Below the pieces are notes generated by a model, which saw only the letters and a program-made list of their open reading frames with translations, was not told the DNA's origin and made no database searches. A program made the translations under genes and the position numbers. From Galaxea fascicularis (taxonomy: Eukaryota; Cnidaria; Anthozoa; Scleractinia; Euphylliidae), in NCBI GenBank assembly GCA_948470475.1, contig OX419339.1, positions 11,669,863-11,733,862 on the forward strand: 64,000 bases of DNA, written 5' to 3'. Shown one piece after another: positions 25,636-35,845 of the stretch. Position 1 is the stretch's first letter; the number at the start of each line of letters is the position of its first letter.

Positions 25636-25712
25636 AAAATATGTTGTTTTGAAATTAAGATTTCCGTAAGGCTATACCGGGAGTCTCCCTCTCTGTCCCA
25701 TTATGGCTCTTT
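25636..25712. other. rearranged junction replacing the GPCR segment
   Basis: S1 homology ends near 25640 and S3 homology begins near 25713 (GTAAACGGGAGCAAGCAG). Between them is a stretch (TTTCTAAAAATAT ... GGGAGTCTCCCTCTCTGTCC) that reads as an inverted fragment of S4 (compare 29281-29345). Confidence 0.6.
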
Positions 25713-26615
25713 GTAAACGGGAGCAAGCAGTGGTGAAGGCGGTCGAGCTAGGAGACTAGGAGATGAAACTGTTGAGGGACAAAAGAACGCCATTCATGAT
25801 GCAAGCAGTTTTCACTTACCAAGAAATGGTCTGTTGTACCAGGTCCATTTTGGTGATTAAACTTAAAACAATAACCCTTTTGTTCTGAGAAGCACCGAGG
25901 GTATTTTGCCGAAGTTCGGCGTGCCGAAGCTTCGGAAAAAGCTTCTTTCACCCCGTCAATTTCCCATTGGCCAACTATTGTTTTCATCACAGAAAGTGTT
26001 TCCTTATTTTACTCTTCTTCCGGCACTTCTAATCTGCTCACCTCAAACTATCAAAAAACTTTGCGCGCTTGCAAACTGTACGTGAGATTAACAATGTGAC
26101 AGTCTGCGCATGCGTAAACGCCGAGTCAACGTTGTATTACTGACATAGTATAAATGTCAAAGCTCCTTCCAAACTCAATCTAATATGCTAACTTAATGAG
26201 ATAAAACATTTTAACGCTTAAGCAGGAAATAAGAATGTGTCTTCATAATGAGAAAAGCCAAAGTATGAAAATTAAAAACATATGTTCGTATCCCACATTG
26301 ATAGAATAATTCAATGGTTGAAATCACGTACTCTGCAAATTTAAGGTAGCCTTGCGCAGTGGTATTACCGTAGCCAGTGAGGTTCATCCGAGGCGCGGTT
26401 ATTGCTGATTGAAAACTTTTCCCAATACCCCGCAAGACGGCTTGAAATACAGCCGGCTTTGCAATTTTTGACGGTTCATACGTGGACCTTTCCATCAAAG
26501 AAAAAAAAAACAATAGAACAGTCAGTTTTGAGAAATCCGAAAAAAGTTATCTCCTGTACATGTTTTCAATGGTGTAATGAGAAGTTTCGAATCTCTCAAA
26601 TCGGACTGTTATAAA

Positions 26616-27330
26616 GCCTGATTTCCATATGATCGCAGATTATCACTTATCGCAGATCGCAAAACGTTCTGCAATCGTCTGCAATCATATGGAAACACCC
26701 TTCTGCCATCGTTTGCGATACTGCGATCAATTGCGATCGAGCGATCATATGGAAACCAAAGATCGAAATATATCCCATAATATGCCGATTCTGAGCTATG
26801 TTTCCTAGAAAGAAGGCTCGAGCGTCTGTTTAGAGCAACAATCGCTGTGATGCGTCAATGAGAGAAGACAATCAATAAGGAGAAATTTATGGAAGTAGTT
26901 GCCTGTACGGCTGCCTTTGCTACAAAAACAGTAAATATTTAAAGGATATGCAAAAAGAGAAACAGGATGGGCTTGAATTGAGAAGATATTCAAGATATAT
27001 GCGGAGAATGCGACGGCAATTCTGAAATGTCAGACCAGCTTGTAGTAACAATAGTCCTAGATACTGAAGCGAACGAAAATGCTACCATTTCGATCGCAGC
27101 GATATTCTGTGCAGTGACAAATTTGCTTTTCACTTATCAACTCAAGCCACAGAATTCACCCACAGTCCGTAAATTTCATAATTTCCTAAGACAGGAGCCT
27201 GCCTAAGACGATAAAACTTTCATGCGATAAAATTTTGCGTTGCGATCGTTTGCGATTATATGGAAACAACATTCTCTGCGATCGTTTCCGATCTGCGATT
27301 CGCGATCGTCTGCGATCATATGGAATACCA
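26616..27330. mobile_element. GATCGCAGA-rich element in the loop, unit 0 copy
   Basis: The left end is GCCTGATTTCCATATGATCGC and the right end is its diverged inverse. Subterminal zones are packed with GCGATCGTTTGCGAT-type words, and CATATGGAAAC recurs several times. The middle has no intact frame. The unit 1 copy at 39680-40464 is better preserved. Confidence 0.65.
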
Positions 27331-27867
27331 CACTACCAGTCTTGTTGTTTGCCAAGTTCCAGTTCGACTTTCTCCCAGGCCCTCGCGATCAATTCCTTTC
27401 GGTGACGTAATGTGACCCAAACGATTTGCCACCCAAAAAAAAAAAAAAAAAACCAGACGAAGCCTAGGAATTAGGCAGTCTTATCGTCTTTCCTGTCTTT
27501 AAATGAAATCCTCCACGTTAGGACCGTCAAAAATTGCAAAGCCGACTGTATTTCAAGTCTCCTTGCGGGGTATTGGGAAAAGTTTTCAATCAGCAATAAC
27601 CACGCCTCGGATAAACCTCACTGACTACGGTAATGCCACTGTGCAAAGGTGGCAACAAAGTGTAAGAGTACGTGATTTGAATTAGTCAGTCATACTATCA
27701 ATGCGGGATATAAGCACACTTTTTAATTTTTATGTTTTGGTTTTTATCATTATAAAATGAAGACAATTTTTTTCCTTAAAAGTTTTTAAAATGTTTTATC
27801 TCAGTAAGTTAGAAAATTGGACTGAGTTTGGGCGGAGCTCTGACATTAAAACTATTAACCACTAAGC

Positions 27868-27943
27868 CAATCTCGTTCCCAGAGGCTGCGATCCCTTTGG
27901 TCAGCACCAGGGATCAGTAACGCAGGCTCTGGGAACGAGATTG
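27868..27943. mobile_element. 76-bp element with perfect ends and 9-bp target duplication
   Basis: CAATCTCGTTCCCAGAG and its exact inverse bound a 76-bp insert with an internal GATCCCT/AGGGATC hairpin. CCACTAAGC flanks both sides (27859-27867 and 27944-27952). The unit 1 empty site, ACCACTAAGCTGG (about 41261), confirms the insertion. Nine-base duplications are typical of Mutator-like elements. Confidence 0.85.
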
Positions 27944-29034
27944 CCACTAAGCTGGTTTGGCGTTTACGCATGCGCAGGCTATCGTATTTTACACGAGCAG
28001 TTTGCGTGCGCTGGCGCTGTAAAGTGTTTTTGAGAGTTTGAAGTCAGGAGGTAACAAGTGCCGGAAGATGAGTGAAATAAGGAAACAGTTGCACTGATCG
28101 AACTTGAGTACATCAAAGCCTAAAAACACAAAGAAAGCAAAACAATTATTTGTTGGCCGGAGGGAAATTGGCGAGCGCAGGTGAAAGGAAAAGTGTTTCA
28201 ATGGAAAATGACCGTATTGGTGGATACATGCGGACATTTTAGTCAAATTTTGCCTGTACTTTGAATAATTTAAAGGACAAGAGTAGAGAAAGTAAAGTGA
28301 ACACTGGAATAAGAACGTAGCATTCTCCTTCCCTGATGCTGAAAATGGAATTTTATTGCCAAGTTCAACAGAAGGGATAGCGTTCTTTTTCTAACCATTT
28401 ATTTTAAACGAAACTTTTGCCATTCGGATTATGAATGTTAGTCCAAACCTAAATGTGAATCATTTCAGTAATGGCAAAACAGATTATTTTCTTCAAGTTA
28501 GCAATTTTGATTCTCAAATATAAGAGAGAGTATTAGGGTGTTTTGGAGTTGGCATTATGGAGCATAAAGGTGACCTGGCCTACATAATGAAAACTTGGAT
28601 ATTAATAAATAAATAAATTAATTAATAAAATACAACTAGCGCAAAATACTGTACACTACAACAACAGTTTACTGTACCTGCAACACAATTAAATAAAGGG
28701 GGTACCGATTTCCCGAAATAATTAAAAAGTTTAAAAAAAAACCGGGAAGCCAGGTTAACGAAAGATAATAATGCTTTATTTCACTTGTGCAAAGGAAGCG
28801 GTTTTGGATAAAACAAAAGTTGGCTTAGTCGGAAAAGTAAAGAATAATATTAAAATAGAATGTGCTACTTTTCTTTAGAAAGGGCTATAAAACAGTGATT
28901 GGGTTCAGTTCGAATTATATCAGGTAAACATGTTGATGTCAAGAGGTGCCCTACTCATTTGAACTGCAGATTCGGGTGACAGACAGACGCAATGGCTGAA
29001 TGCTAAGCCGGGATAAACCACCTGTCAATTCCAG

Positions 29035-29215
29035 CGGTTCCCATATTCCCCCCACACCCTCCCCCCCCATCTACTCCGGGCCGACTCCCGGGCATTAGCA
29101 TTTTTCGAAAAGCAGTAGCAAATTCCTGGGGTTTAGGGCAAAAAAGCTGGTCAAATGCACCGGGGTGGGTGCCAAAAAACAAGACAAATGCCCCACCCCC
29201 GGGGCAATCCGGAAC
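29035..29215. repeat. GGGGCATTTG-motif repeat, S4 copy in unit 0
   Basis: Contains CAAATGC next to CCGGG or CCCCGGGGC several times (CTGGTCAAATGCACCGGGG, GACAAATGCCCCACCCCCGG). The unit 1 counterpart is at 42535-42715. Related blocks lie upstream of each GPCR (35385-35610 and 46095-46345). Confidence 0.5.
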
Positions 29216-29775
29216 AACATTGGCAAAAAATTTAATGAATCATCGTTATTTTTCGTGCCCCTTTGTGTTTGGTCATGTCTAGAGCCATAATGGGACAGAG
29301 AGGGAGTCTTGTAATGGGGTATGGGATATTTTTAGAAACAAGCAAGCAACTTCCGGTCTTCCGGTAGACTCGTTTCCGTGTGCGCGAGACTTGGGAGCTA
29401 GTCGGACTTTGTTGAAAATACGCCAAAGCTTGTTTTCGAAATGCTTTTTTCAGTCTTTTGTGAGGAGGAGCAACTGTGGTTGCCGGATTTCGTGCACAAA
29501 CAAGTTATTTAACATCAGGCTTGTGAAATGTAAGCAAAGCTCTCGTATGGACCACTAACCTGCATGACAGGCGCTTTAAGAGCCAAGCGGGGCAAACGCG
29601 ATATTTCGCGCGGAGCGCGACACGAGCGCGAAGCGCGAGACGAGGGGAAGAGAAAAATAAAGCGCCTGTTCGCAGTCCATTGTTCTTGCTGTTGTTCCAT
29701 CAAAACTCGGACCGTCCACCAGGTAGACGGTCATGCTGATTGGTCAATTAGTACCACGTGATGATGACGTAGCGT

Positions 29776-30050
29776 GATCAAGATGAAGAAGGGATCAAAA
29801 CTGCTCTCAAAAGTTTTCCCAATATCGATTGTTTAAGGAAGAACAAAAGAAATGTATCGCAGCACTGCTACAGAAGAAAGACGTGTTGGGTTTGTTACCA
29901 ACAGGATTTGGTAAAAGCTTAATTTTCCAACTGTATCCACGAATCTTCGAGTTGGTGAACGGCAGAAAAAATTGTCACGTTATAATTGTTAGCGCGTTGA
30001 ATGCTATATTTGGATCTGCAGTGTTGAGCGAGTTCCTTTGCTTTGCATAA
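29776..30050 (+). pseudogene. RecQ-like helicase N-terminal fragment
   Basis: The frame 29829-30050 encodes FKEEQKKCIAALLQKKDV, then a Walker A motif in LLPTGFGKSLIFQL, then a strand-like CHVIIVSAL. This is the start of a superfamily 2 RecQ-type helicase core (Q-motif region, motif I, motif Ia region). The upstream stretch 29776-29831 continues the same protein (ALKSFPNID) in a different frame, so one base was lost near 29833. There is no ATG, and motifs II-VI are absent because the frame ends at 30050. It lies just inside the left terminal repeat. The helicase assignment is strong; the gene is clearly broken. Confidence 0.8.
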
Positions 30051-30434
30051 TTTCTGCACTCCTAGGCAATTTTCGTCTTGAAAACCTCACGTGCGAGAGA
30101 TGCAGTTAATAATAGCAAACAACACACTCTTGAAATTATTCTCCGCAGCTCGCTGAACCACCGTCGCTTGTAGTCTTTCGCATTTCACTTCCTTCACTTT
30201 CATACTCCTCGGATGTGCTACAAAAACCTTATTATAAAAAAACAAAGAGACAATAATTATTCGATGAACAATAACTGATCCTTTTCGAGATCAATTTAAG
30301 TTACATCAAGTGTAAACAACAAGATAAAAACAAAGCTCTCGCTCGTGTCGTAATTACACATATACCTGTTTGTTTTTGGATCTCTCAAGGTTTCTGGTAA
30401 ACGAAGGCTATAGCACTCGATAAAAATAGTCTCG

Positions 30435-30940
30435 CTAAGACACATACACGATATCCAAACCTCGGATTTCCTCATCCAAACGCTCTACTAGGTTTATTTC
30501 TGATATATTTCCATTGGCTGGCAAGTTCTCTTTACCCAGCGATAGCTTTTTTCTCGCTCTTCCCTGGGAATGAACACGATAAAAATTCGAACCATCCACG
30601 GAAACGTATGGCCCCGCGCTTGGTGAATTATCTGCTAACCTTTTCACCGACGGATTCCTTGGCGATGGCCCGGCCTTATTTCTTGCAAAGTTTTACATGA
30701 TGTTAAAATGTGCCTAGCGCATTTCGGACACGATCTACTGGAAAGGCTTGAATCGTCTTGCACAAAAATACCGTACTCCTAGAGCAGATTTGACAGCTGA
30801 ACGCCCTTACATTCTTGCCTTTGGGTTACGGAAAAAATTGGAATTGAACTCAAATTTTGCAGAAAAGGCTTTTTGCAAAATCTACATAAAGAATTAAATG
30901 ATTTAGACCCGTAAACTTTGGTAGGAGTTCGCGAAGTCAT
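30435..30940 (-). pseudogene. ZAD-like paired-cysteine zinc-finger fragment
   Basis: It starts at ATG 30940 and carries LCRFC (Cys19, Cys22) and SCPKC (Cys71, Cys74), i.e. C-x2-C, 48 residues, C-x2-C. This is the spacing of ZAD-type (zinc-finger-associated) domains. A TAG at 30779-30781 interrupts it between the two pairs. A frameshift follows near 30650-30680. A polar tail of about 70 residues then runs to the stop at 30435. It faces the helicase fragment from inside the right terminal repeat. The domain assignment rests on cysteine spacing and helix-like context; the target is unknown. Confidence 0.55.
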
Positions 30941-32589
30941 GGAAGAAACAGTCGTAACTCCTCATTTCTACTGCAATTCAGAGGCTTCGCGCCAGGAAGG
31001 TGACAATTTTCGCACGATAATGGATCGTCTTTTGATTGGTTCTTTTGACATCACCGCGGGTAGTTACTATTTGTGGGAGTAAGTGGGTGGAACAGCAAGA
31101 ACAATGGACAGCGAACAGGCGCTTTATTTTTCTCTTACCCTCGTCTCGCGCTTCGCGCTCGTGTCGCGCTCCGCGCGAAATATGGCGTTCGCCCCGCTTG
31201 GCTCAAAAAGCGCCTGTCATGCAAGCTAATGGACCACAGAAGATTGCAGCGAATTCTTTGAGTTTGAAAACCTTTCGCCGAATCAGGTTAACTTCGATTT
31301 GAAGTATATTCAGGCTTTAATAAAGGTTGAGATATGGTCTTCGTGGAGTTGGAATTCTTGTGTTGACTCTTTGTCTTCAAGTGTGCGAGGGAGAGTGGTA
31401 TTTGCATTCGTTGAAAAGGTAACAACCACGCATGCCAGGTTGGGGCAAAAAAAAGTACTGCTTTGTTCGCGTTCTGCCTAGATTGTTCTGATCAGCTTCT
31501 TGTACAAATTTCAAGGCCCTGCAGCAAATGCGGTAAGCCCTTAAGAGCAATGACAATCTTAATCTTTGTGCCAAGTTAATGAAAAATAGTATCTCAATCA
31601 CCTGTAAGTGCAGGGCTTGAAATTGGGGGGAGAAAAAGTGTAAATGATATAAGAACTTACAGGCAGAAGTGATTAACTTAGTTGAGCTGAATTACATACA
31701 CTTCTTTTCTGTTGAATGTCAATGACTTCATGAAACAATTCTAAATGGCTGATGATCCGGTGTTTGAAAAATAATTGTTTGTGTTCAACTGAGGAAGTGT
31801 AGTCCATATTAAAAAAATAATAAAGAAAATGTTTGGAATGAAACCAGCTTTGTCGCAGAAAGAAATGCTACCTAAACTTGTAATTTTGATTTAAGCCTCA
31901 AACTAAAAAAAAAAGAGCCTTCCTAAACTTTATGAGAATCCTGTCCTCAAGAGTTTTCTTCAAAAGAGATAAATATATATATTTAGGCAAGCCTAAAAGC
32001 GGAGCTCCTCAGTTCTTTCCTTATTGTATGGCATTTACCGAGCAGGAAAAAACGAAGCGTTTTAGGATCCAAGATGAAATATTGGATAGAAAACATTTGA
32101 AAAAACAAGAGTCCAAACCCATTTGAGACGAAAGCGTGAAAACAACAAAACGTAAGAAAAAAGAAACCGATACGAATGTCTCTTCGACGTTTCTCGTAGT
32201 TATCGGAAAAAATAAGACGAGTAACAAACCGAGACAAATCGCTATTCCATTTTCTTGGCATAAATGTCCATATACAACACAAGACAGGAGTACTAACCTG
32301 CGCACAGTTTAAGTCAGTCAACAATCACTCCGAACGCTGAGCTTAAGCAGAAGCCGTCATTTCACACAAAAGTAAGCCTTATTACTTCTCATGCCTATAA
32401 AGGAAGTTTCTTCAATTAAGGATTTTAGCCGCAAAACCGTCCGGTTTAGCACACAGCAAGGTCTAATTACTGAAACTCTGCCAGACCACACGATCTTTTC
32501 TCTTCAGTCATGCAAGCTTCTGCAGGCAAACACGAGGAAAAGTTGAAACTCCCTGACACTTGGTAATGTTTTTACAGCTTGACAAGAGA

Positions 32590-32850
32590 CGCTCTCTTTT
32601 TCGCTGTTCGCCACTATAATTTCTTCTCTTTCTTTGAGCTTTTTGTTGTTCTTTCTCCCGTTGCTCGTCAGTACGATTCAGTCTGTTTACTTGAGCCCTT
32701 TCTTGTTCTTTCTTTCTCCCGTTGCTCGACAGTACAATTCATCCGGTTTGCTCGTGCTCTTTCAGCGGCGCTGTTTGATACTCTGCCTGTTTACTCGTGC
32801 CCTTTCTTGTTCTTTCTCCCGCTGTTTGTCACTGATACTCCGCCAACGAA
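32590..32850 (-). pseudogene. degenerate E/R/Q-rich repeat-coding remnant
   Basis: On the minus strand, GAGCAACGGGAGAAAGAA-type units recur about three times. They are open in pieces and separated by stops. Translation gives charged coiled-coil-like segments (REKEQERARVNRQ, EQREKEQQKAQRKRR). It is probably the remains of the 31986-33180 element's protein. The family is not identified. Confidence 0.4.
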
Positions 32851-33062
32851 TAGACAAAACTGACTTTGTTTTAAAACTGTCTTCAAAATTTGGCCATGTA
32901 ATTTCCCGCCACAAATTAAAAACGCGGGTGTAGGACTGCGTGTACCGACAAATGATCTGTCCAAAAACAATCCATATGGAAGCGCGCTTATATGCGTGCT
33001 TGCACACGAAAGGGACAACTGGGATGTCACATTTGACTTTGGCTTATATCGAGGAGGTGGAC

Positions 33063-33092
33063 GGTCGTACGTACGTACGCACGTATGTACGT
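33063..33092. repeat. GTAC-rich microsatellite
   Basis: Tandem CGTACGTACGTACGCACGTA-type sequence; simple repeat only. Confidence 0.7.
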
Positions 33093-34154
33093 ACTGTGAC
33101 GTCATGTACAAATGTTCTCGGATCGATGGGTTACCATATTTTCTTATCAATGGTGCTCCGCGCGTGGAGCTCCGCTAATGATATTTAAGGACTAGTAATT
33201 TTTTTCCATTGTCTGTAATGGAAGAGAGGGCTGCAATGTATTAGCAATAGTACACCACAAAATATTGTTTTTCATGATACAAACATTGATATCATGATAT
33301 TAGTATCTTTCTCTTAAACCTGTAATAAGTCTTCACACACGTCCTGCATTTTATTACTTATGTGACTATTTTTGACAAAAATAGAGGAGCATCAGTAGCA
33401 TGTGTGAAATATATGCCTTGTACTTTCTTGGTATATGCCAAATGGTTGTTAGTCTTATGTACAAGCGAGCAAAACAGGAACACATTTGCTACTTGAATCT
33501 TGTATTATATCATGGGCCAGGTGTAAAATAATTACTGATGACGTTTAATCTACATAACTTGGACTTTTCAATAAAGACATTAATTTTCCCACCACCTCAC
33601 AAAATGTCATTACTTTCTTTAATTTGATGGTTGAATGCAATAATTATTGATGCACTGTTACCTTATTTTGGAAATATTATATATGAATGAAAATCAGTTA
33701 GCATTGGAAATTTATTGTGCCAACCCCAAAGTGACTCTGTGTACATAAAAATGCACCTGGACCAATTGGCCGCACATGTTATTGTGATATATCTGTTTAT
33801 TTTATGACTTTCTGTGGGAAATTAATGGGTGAGCTCTTGTTATGGTTTCGTATAATTATGTGTAGACTTTTGCACACTGTAAGTCTGTAAGGTTTGTGGA
33901 AGTTTATCTTGAAAAGATACTTTAAATGCGGTGTTACGTTGACATGGCACACTCGACTTTGCACACTTTTACTTGTTTTCTACCAGCTTCTATTGTGAGG
34001 GATTAAAATGTTTGAAAACAGAAACGGTGTGATTTTCTATCTTGAATAATTTTATATGGGTACCCAAAATAATCTATCGCTTTTGTTAACTCTCAGGCAC
34101 TCTGTTGTCATTGTATTGCATAGCGTGTATATCGCCGCGTCCACCGTTGAACTG

Positions 34155-34528
34155 CAACGACGACGACGACGGCAACGAGCCCAACGAGAACGTCATTTCA
34201 AAATATAACTTCTCGTTTTTGTAACTCTTTCGCGATTATTCCAATTAGTTTAACGTGAAAAATGCTGGCGATCTGTCCAGGGTCTAAATTACTGCGAACG
34301 GTGTTAAAGCAAAGAAAATGAAAGAAAAATTTGCCCTCATGCGCTCACGTTCTAGAGGAAACCTGAAATTTGGTCATTTCACGTTGTTGTTTTGCAGAGG
34401 ACGGTAACGAAATGTACCAAAATGTAAAACGCACGTGCAGAGTATTGTTTTGCCTCATTAATCCTAATTAATTGTTTTGTGGCGTTCTCTTTGCCGTCGT
34501 CGTCGTCGTCGTCGTTGCTTAAGCTCCC
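34155..34528. mobile_element. AGGGAG-family MITE inserted in S1 of unit 1
   Basis: It contains CAACGACGACGACGACGGCA at the left and GTCGTCGTCGTTGCTTAAGC toward CTCCCT at the right, with the same interior as 4413-4780. Unit 0 has GAACTGTAGCTTTC without the insert (about 25183), which confirms insertion in unit 1. Confidence 0.7.
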
Positions 34529-35384
34529 TTGTAGCTTTCTTTGTTATGTTCAACAAACCACACGAATCAGTGAACCCAAAACGACTAAAATATGGATGAA
34601 ACAACCGAGCAAACTAACGACTAGAGAACCGACGACTACAACAATGAAGGACCGAACAACCAAGCGATTAGGCGGCCGAACAAATGAAAGACCGAAAAGG
34701 ACAATGCACTGACAGTGAAAGGCAGCCAAAGAATTGTTTGCATCCCGTCCGTCATATTTTTTGTTTTTTCTCGAGGGAGGTCTACCGGAAATTTGTTTCC
34801 CGTTGCTTCCGCACTAGCATGGCTCTTGGTCATGTACTTCTATCCGGGCCTGTTCAGAGTGCAAGTCGCTACTACTCAAACAAATGAATACAAAGCAAAG
34901 TGTTGGGTTTTAATTTAGATTACATATTCTCCTTACTTTGAATGCGGAATTTGTGCTAGCTGGATCATGAATCGGTCGACGTATATTTCTTTAACATGCT
35001 CATGGCTCACATGAATGAAAATATATTACATACCGGTCAAACGCATCAGAAACAAATGCAATGTATTTGAATTGACAACACATACATTTAAAAAATGTAT
35101 TAACTTCTGGTCAGTCATTCGACCTCAAAGTTGTGAGCTTATGAAATGAAATCCTTAGTATAGGCCATGTGCGCTTTCCAGTTACAGGATCCATCAGGGT
35201 GGGAAGTTTAGGTTTAAATATTCAATACTGCAGCTTGTTCAAATACAAAAGGGATAAGCCACAAAATGTACTAATATTAGTTGGGAAGCTAAGCGGAAAG
35301 AACAGAAAAAGTGCATTGATTAAGCCGATGGTCCACTATTTCTGAAACGTTCCATATGCAATGGTATGTACCATTTGATTTTCT

Positions 35385-35610
35385 AACCAGAATTTCCGGG
35401 TTTTCCGTGTAAATGGAAAGCACCCCATGCATGTTTGCCTTCTCTGCCACATGCGAAGCCAAAACCATGAGAGTGTCAAATGCCCCGGGGTAATCCCGGG
35501 GACAGGCAAATGCCCGGCCCCAGGGCAGTAGTAAAATTTCAAATGCCGCATCCCCGGGATTAAAATGTGAGCTGAATGCCTGACAAATGGGGGTGGGCAC
35601 TGCGGGAATT
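35385..35610. repeat. GGCATTTGA-motif repeat upstream of GPCR 1
   Basis: On the minus strand GGCATTTGAC or a close variant occurs four times, twice beside CCCCGGG words. A minus-strand frame of about 100 codons is open through it, and much of it is also open in unit 2 (46081-46314). The repeated motif explains the repeated residues, so I do not call a gene. Confidence 0.5.
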
Positions 35611-35845
35611 GACTGGGTGCGTAATAAAAATTTCTTTGCAATTGGGTCTCTTATTGTCAGCGGCTACGCGTTATACAGAGCTGTGTCAATCACATAAGGT
35701 TTGAATCAAGGGAAGACGCGGCACCTGCATACACAGGTCAACCATATACGGCGATCTAGAGAGATCAATAAATTGATTACATGTCGTGATGCAAATACTG
35801 GTGTTTTACAGGGTCTTGTGAAACAAGGTGTTTAAAGTACAAACG

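Larger units (their letters stand above)
25930..28200. mobile_element. long inverted-repeat element, unit 0 copy
   Basis: The left arm (about 25930-26605) and right arm (about 27500-28200) are inverted copies of roughly 650-700 bp. Shared words include ATTGCTGATTGAAAACTTTTCCC, GCATGCGTAAACGCC, and CCCGCAAGAC.GCTTGAAATACAG. No transposase frame is visible. The loop carries the GATCGC-rich MITE (26616-27330). Equivalent copies lie at 38940-41515 and 50020-51930. Confidence 0.7.
23001..29555. repeat. segmental array unit 0 (GPCR segment deleted)
   Basis: Homology to the other units begins sharply at TGGACCACAG. The order is S1 (23001-25640), a rearranged junction (about 25636-25712), S3 (about 25713-28260) and S4 (to 29555). 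The GPCR segment S2, present in units 1 and 2, is missing. The right boundary is interrupted by the helicase-carrying element at 29556. Confidence 0.8.
29556..31228. mobile_element. helicase-carrying TIR transposon derivative, 9-bp target duplication
   Basis: A 1673-bp insert with inverted ends of about 145 bp: TAACCTGCATGACAGGCGC at the left, the inverse of GCGCCTGTCATGCAAGCTA at the right. The arms contain a striking GCGCGGAGCGCG / GCGCGAAGCGCG tract. ATGGACCAC flanks both sides (29547-29555 and 31229-31237). Unit 2 shows the empty site at about 43072. Inside are a RecQ-like fragment (+) and a zinc-finger-like fragment (-), both reading inward. No transposase is visible. I infer an internally deleted copy of a larger element. 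The 9-bp duplication suggests, but does not prove, a Mutator-type integrase. Confidence 0.88.
31986..33180. mobile_element. 1.2-kb insertion in S1 of unit 1
   Basis: Units 0 and 2 lack this block (compare 24080 and 44465). Near the ends AGCGGAGCTCC (31998) is mirrored by GGAGCTCCGCT (33166-33176). ATATTTA occurs at 31979-31985 and again at 33181-33187, a probable 7-bp target duplication. The minus strand holds imperfect repeats of about 60-66 bp (32590-32850) encoding arginine/glutamate-rich segments such as DEQREKEQQKAQRKRR. Similar runs are known from the coiled-coil parts of some animal mobile-element proteins, but the frame is interrupted. Confidence 0.65.

Noticed and set aside
26589..26600. 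TTCGAATCTC, resembling a tRNA T-loop
   Set aside because: No cloverleaf or A-box around it; it lies in repeat sequence.
33063..33188. GTAC-rich open frames
   Set aside because: Microsatellite-driven reading frames.
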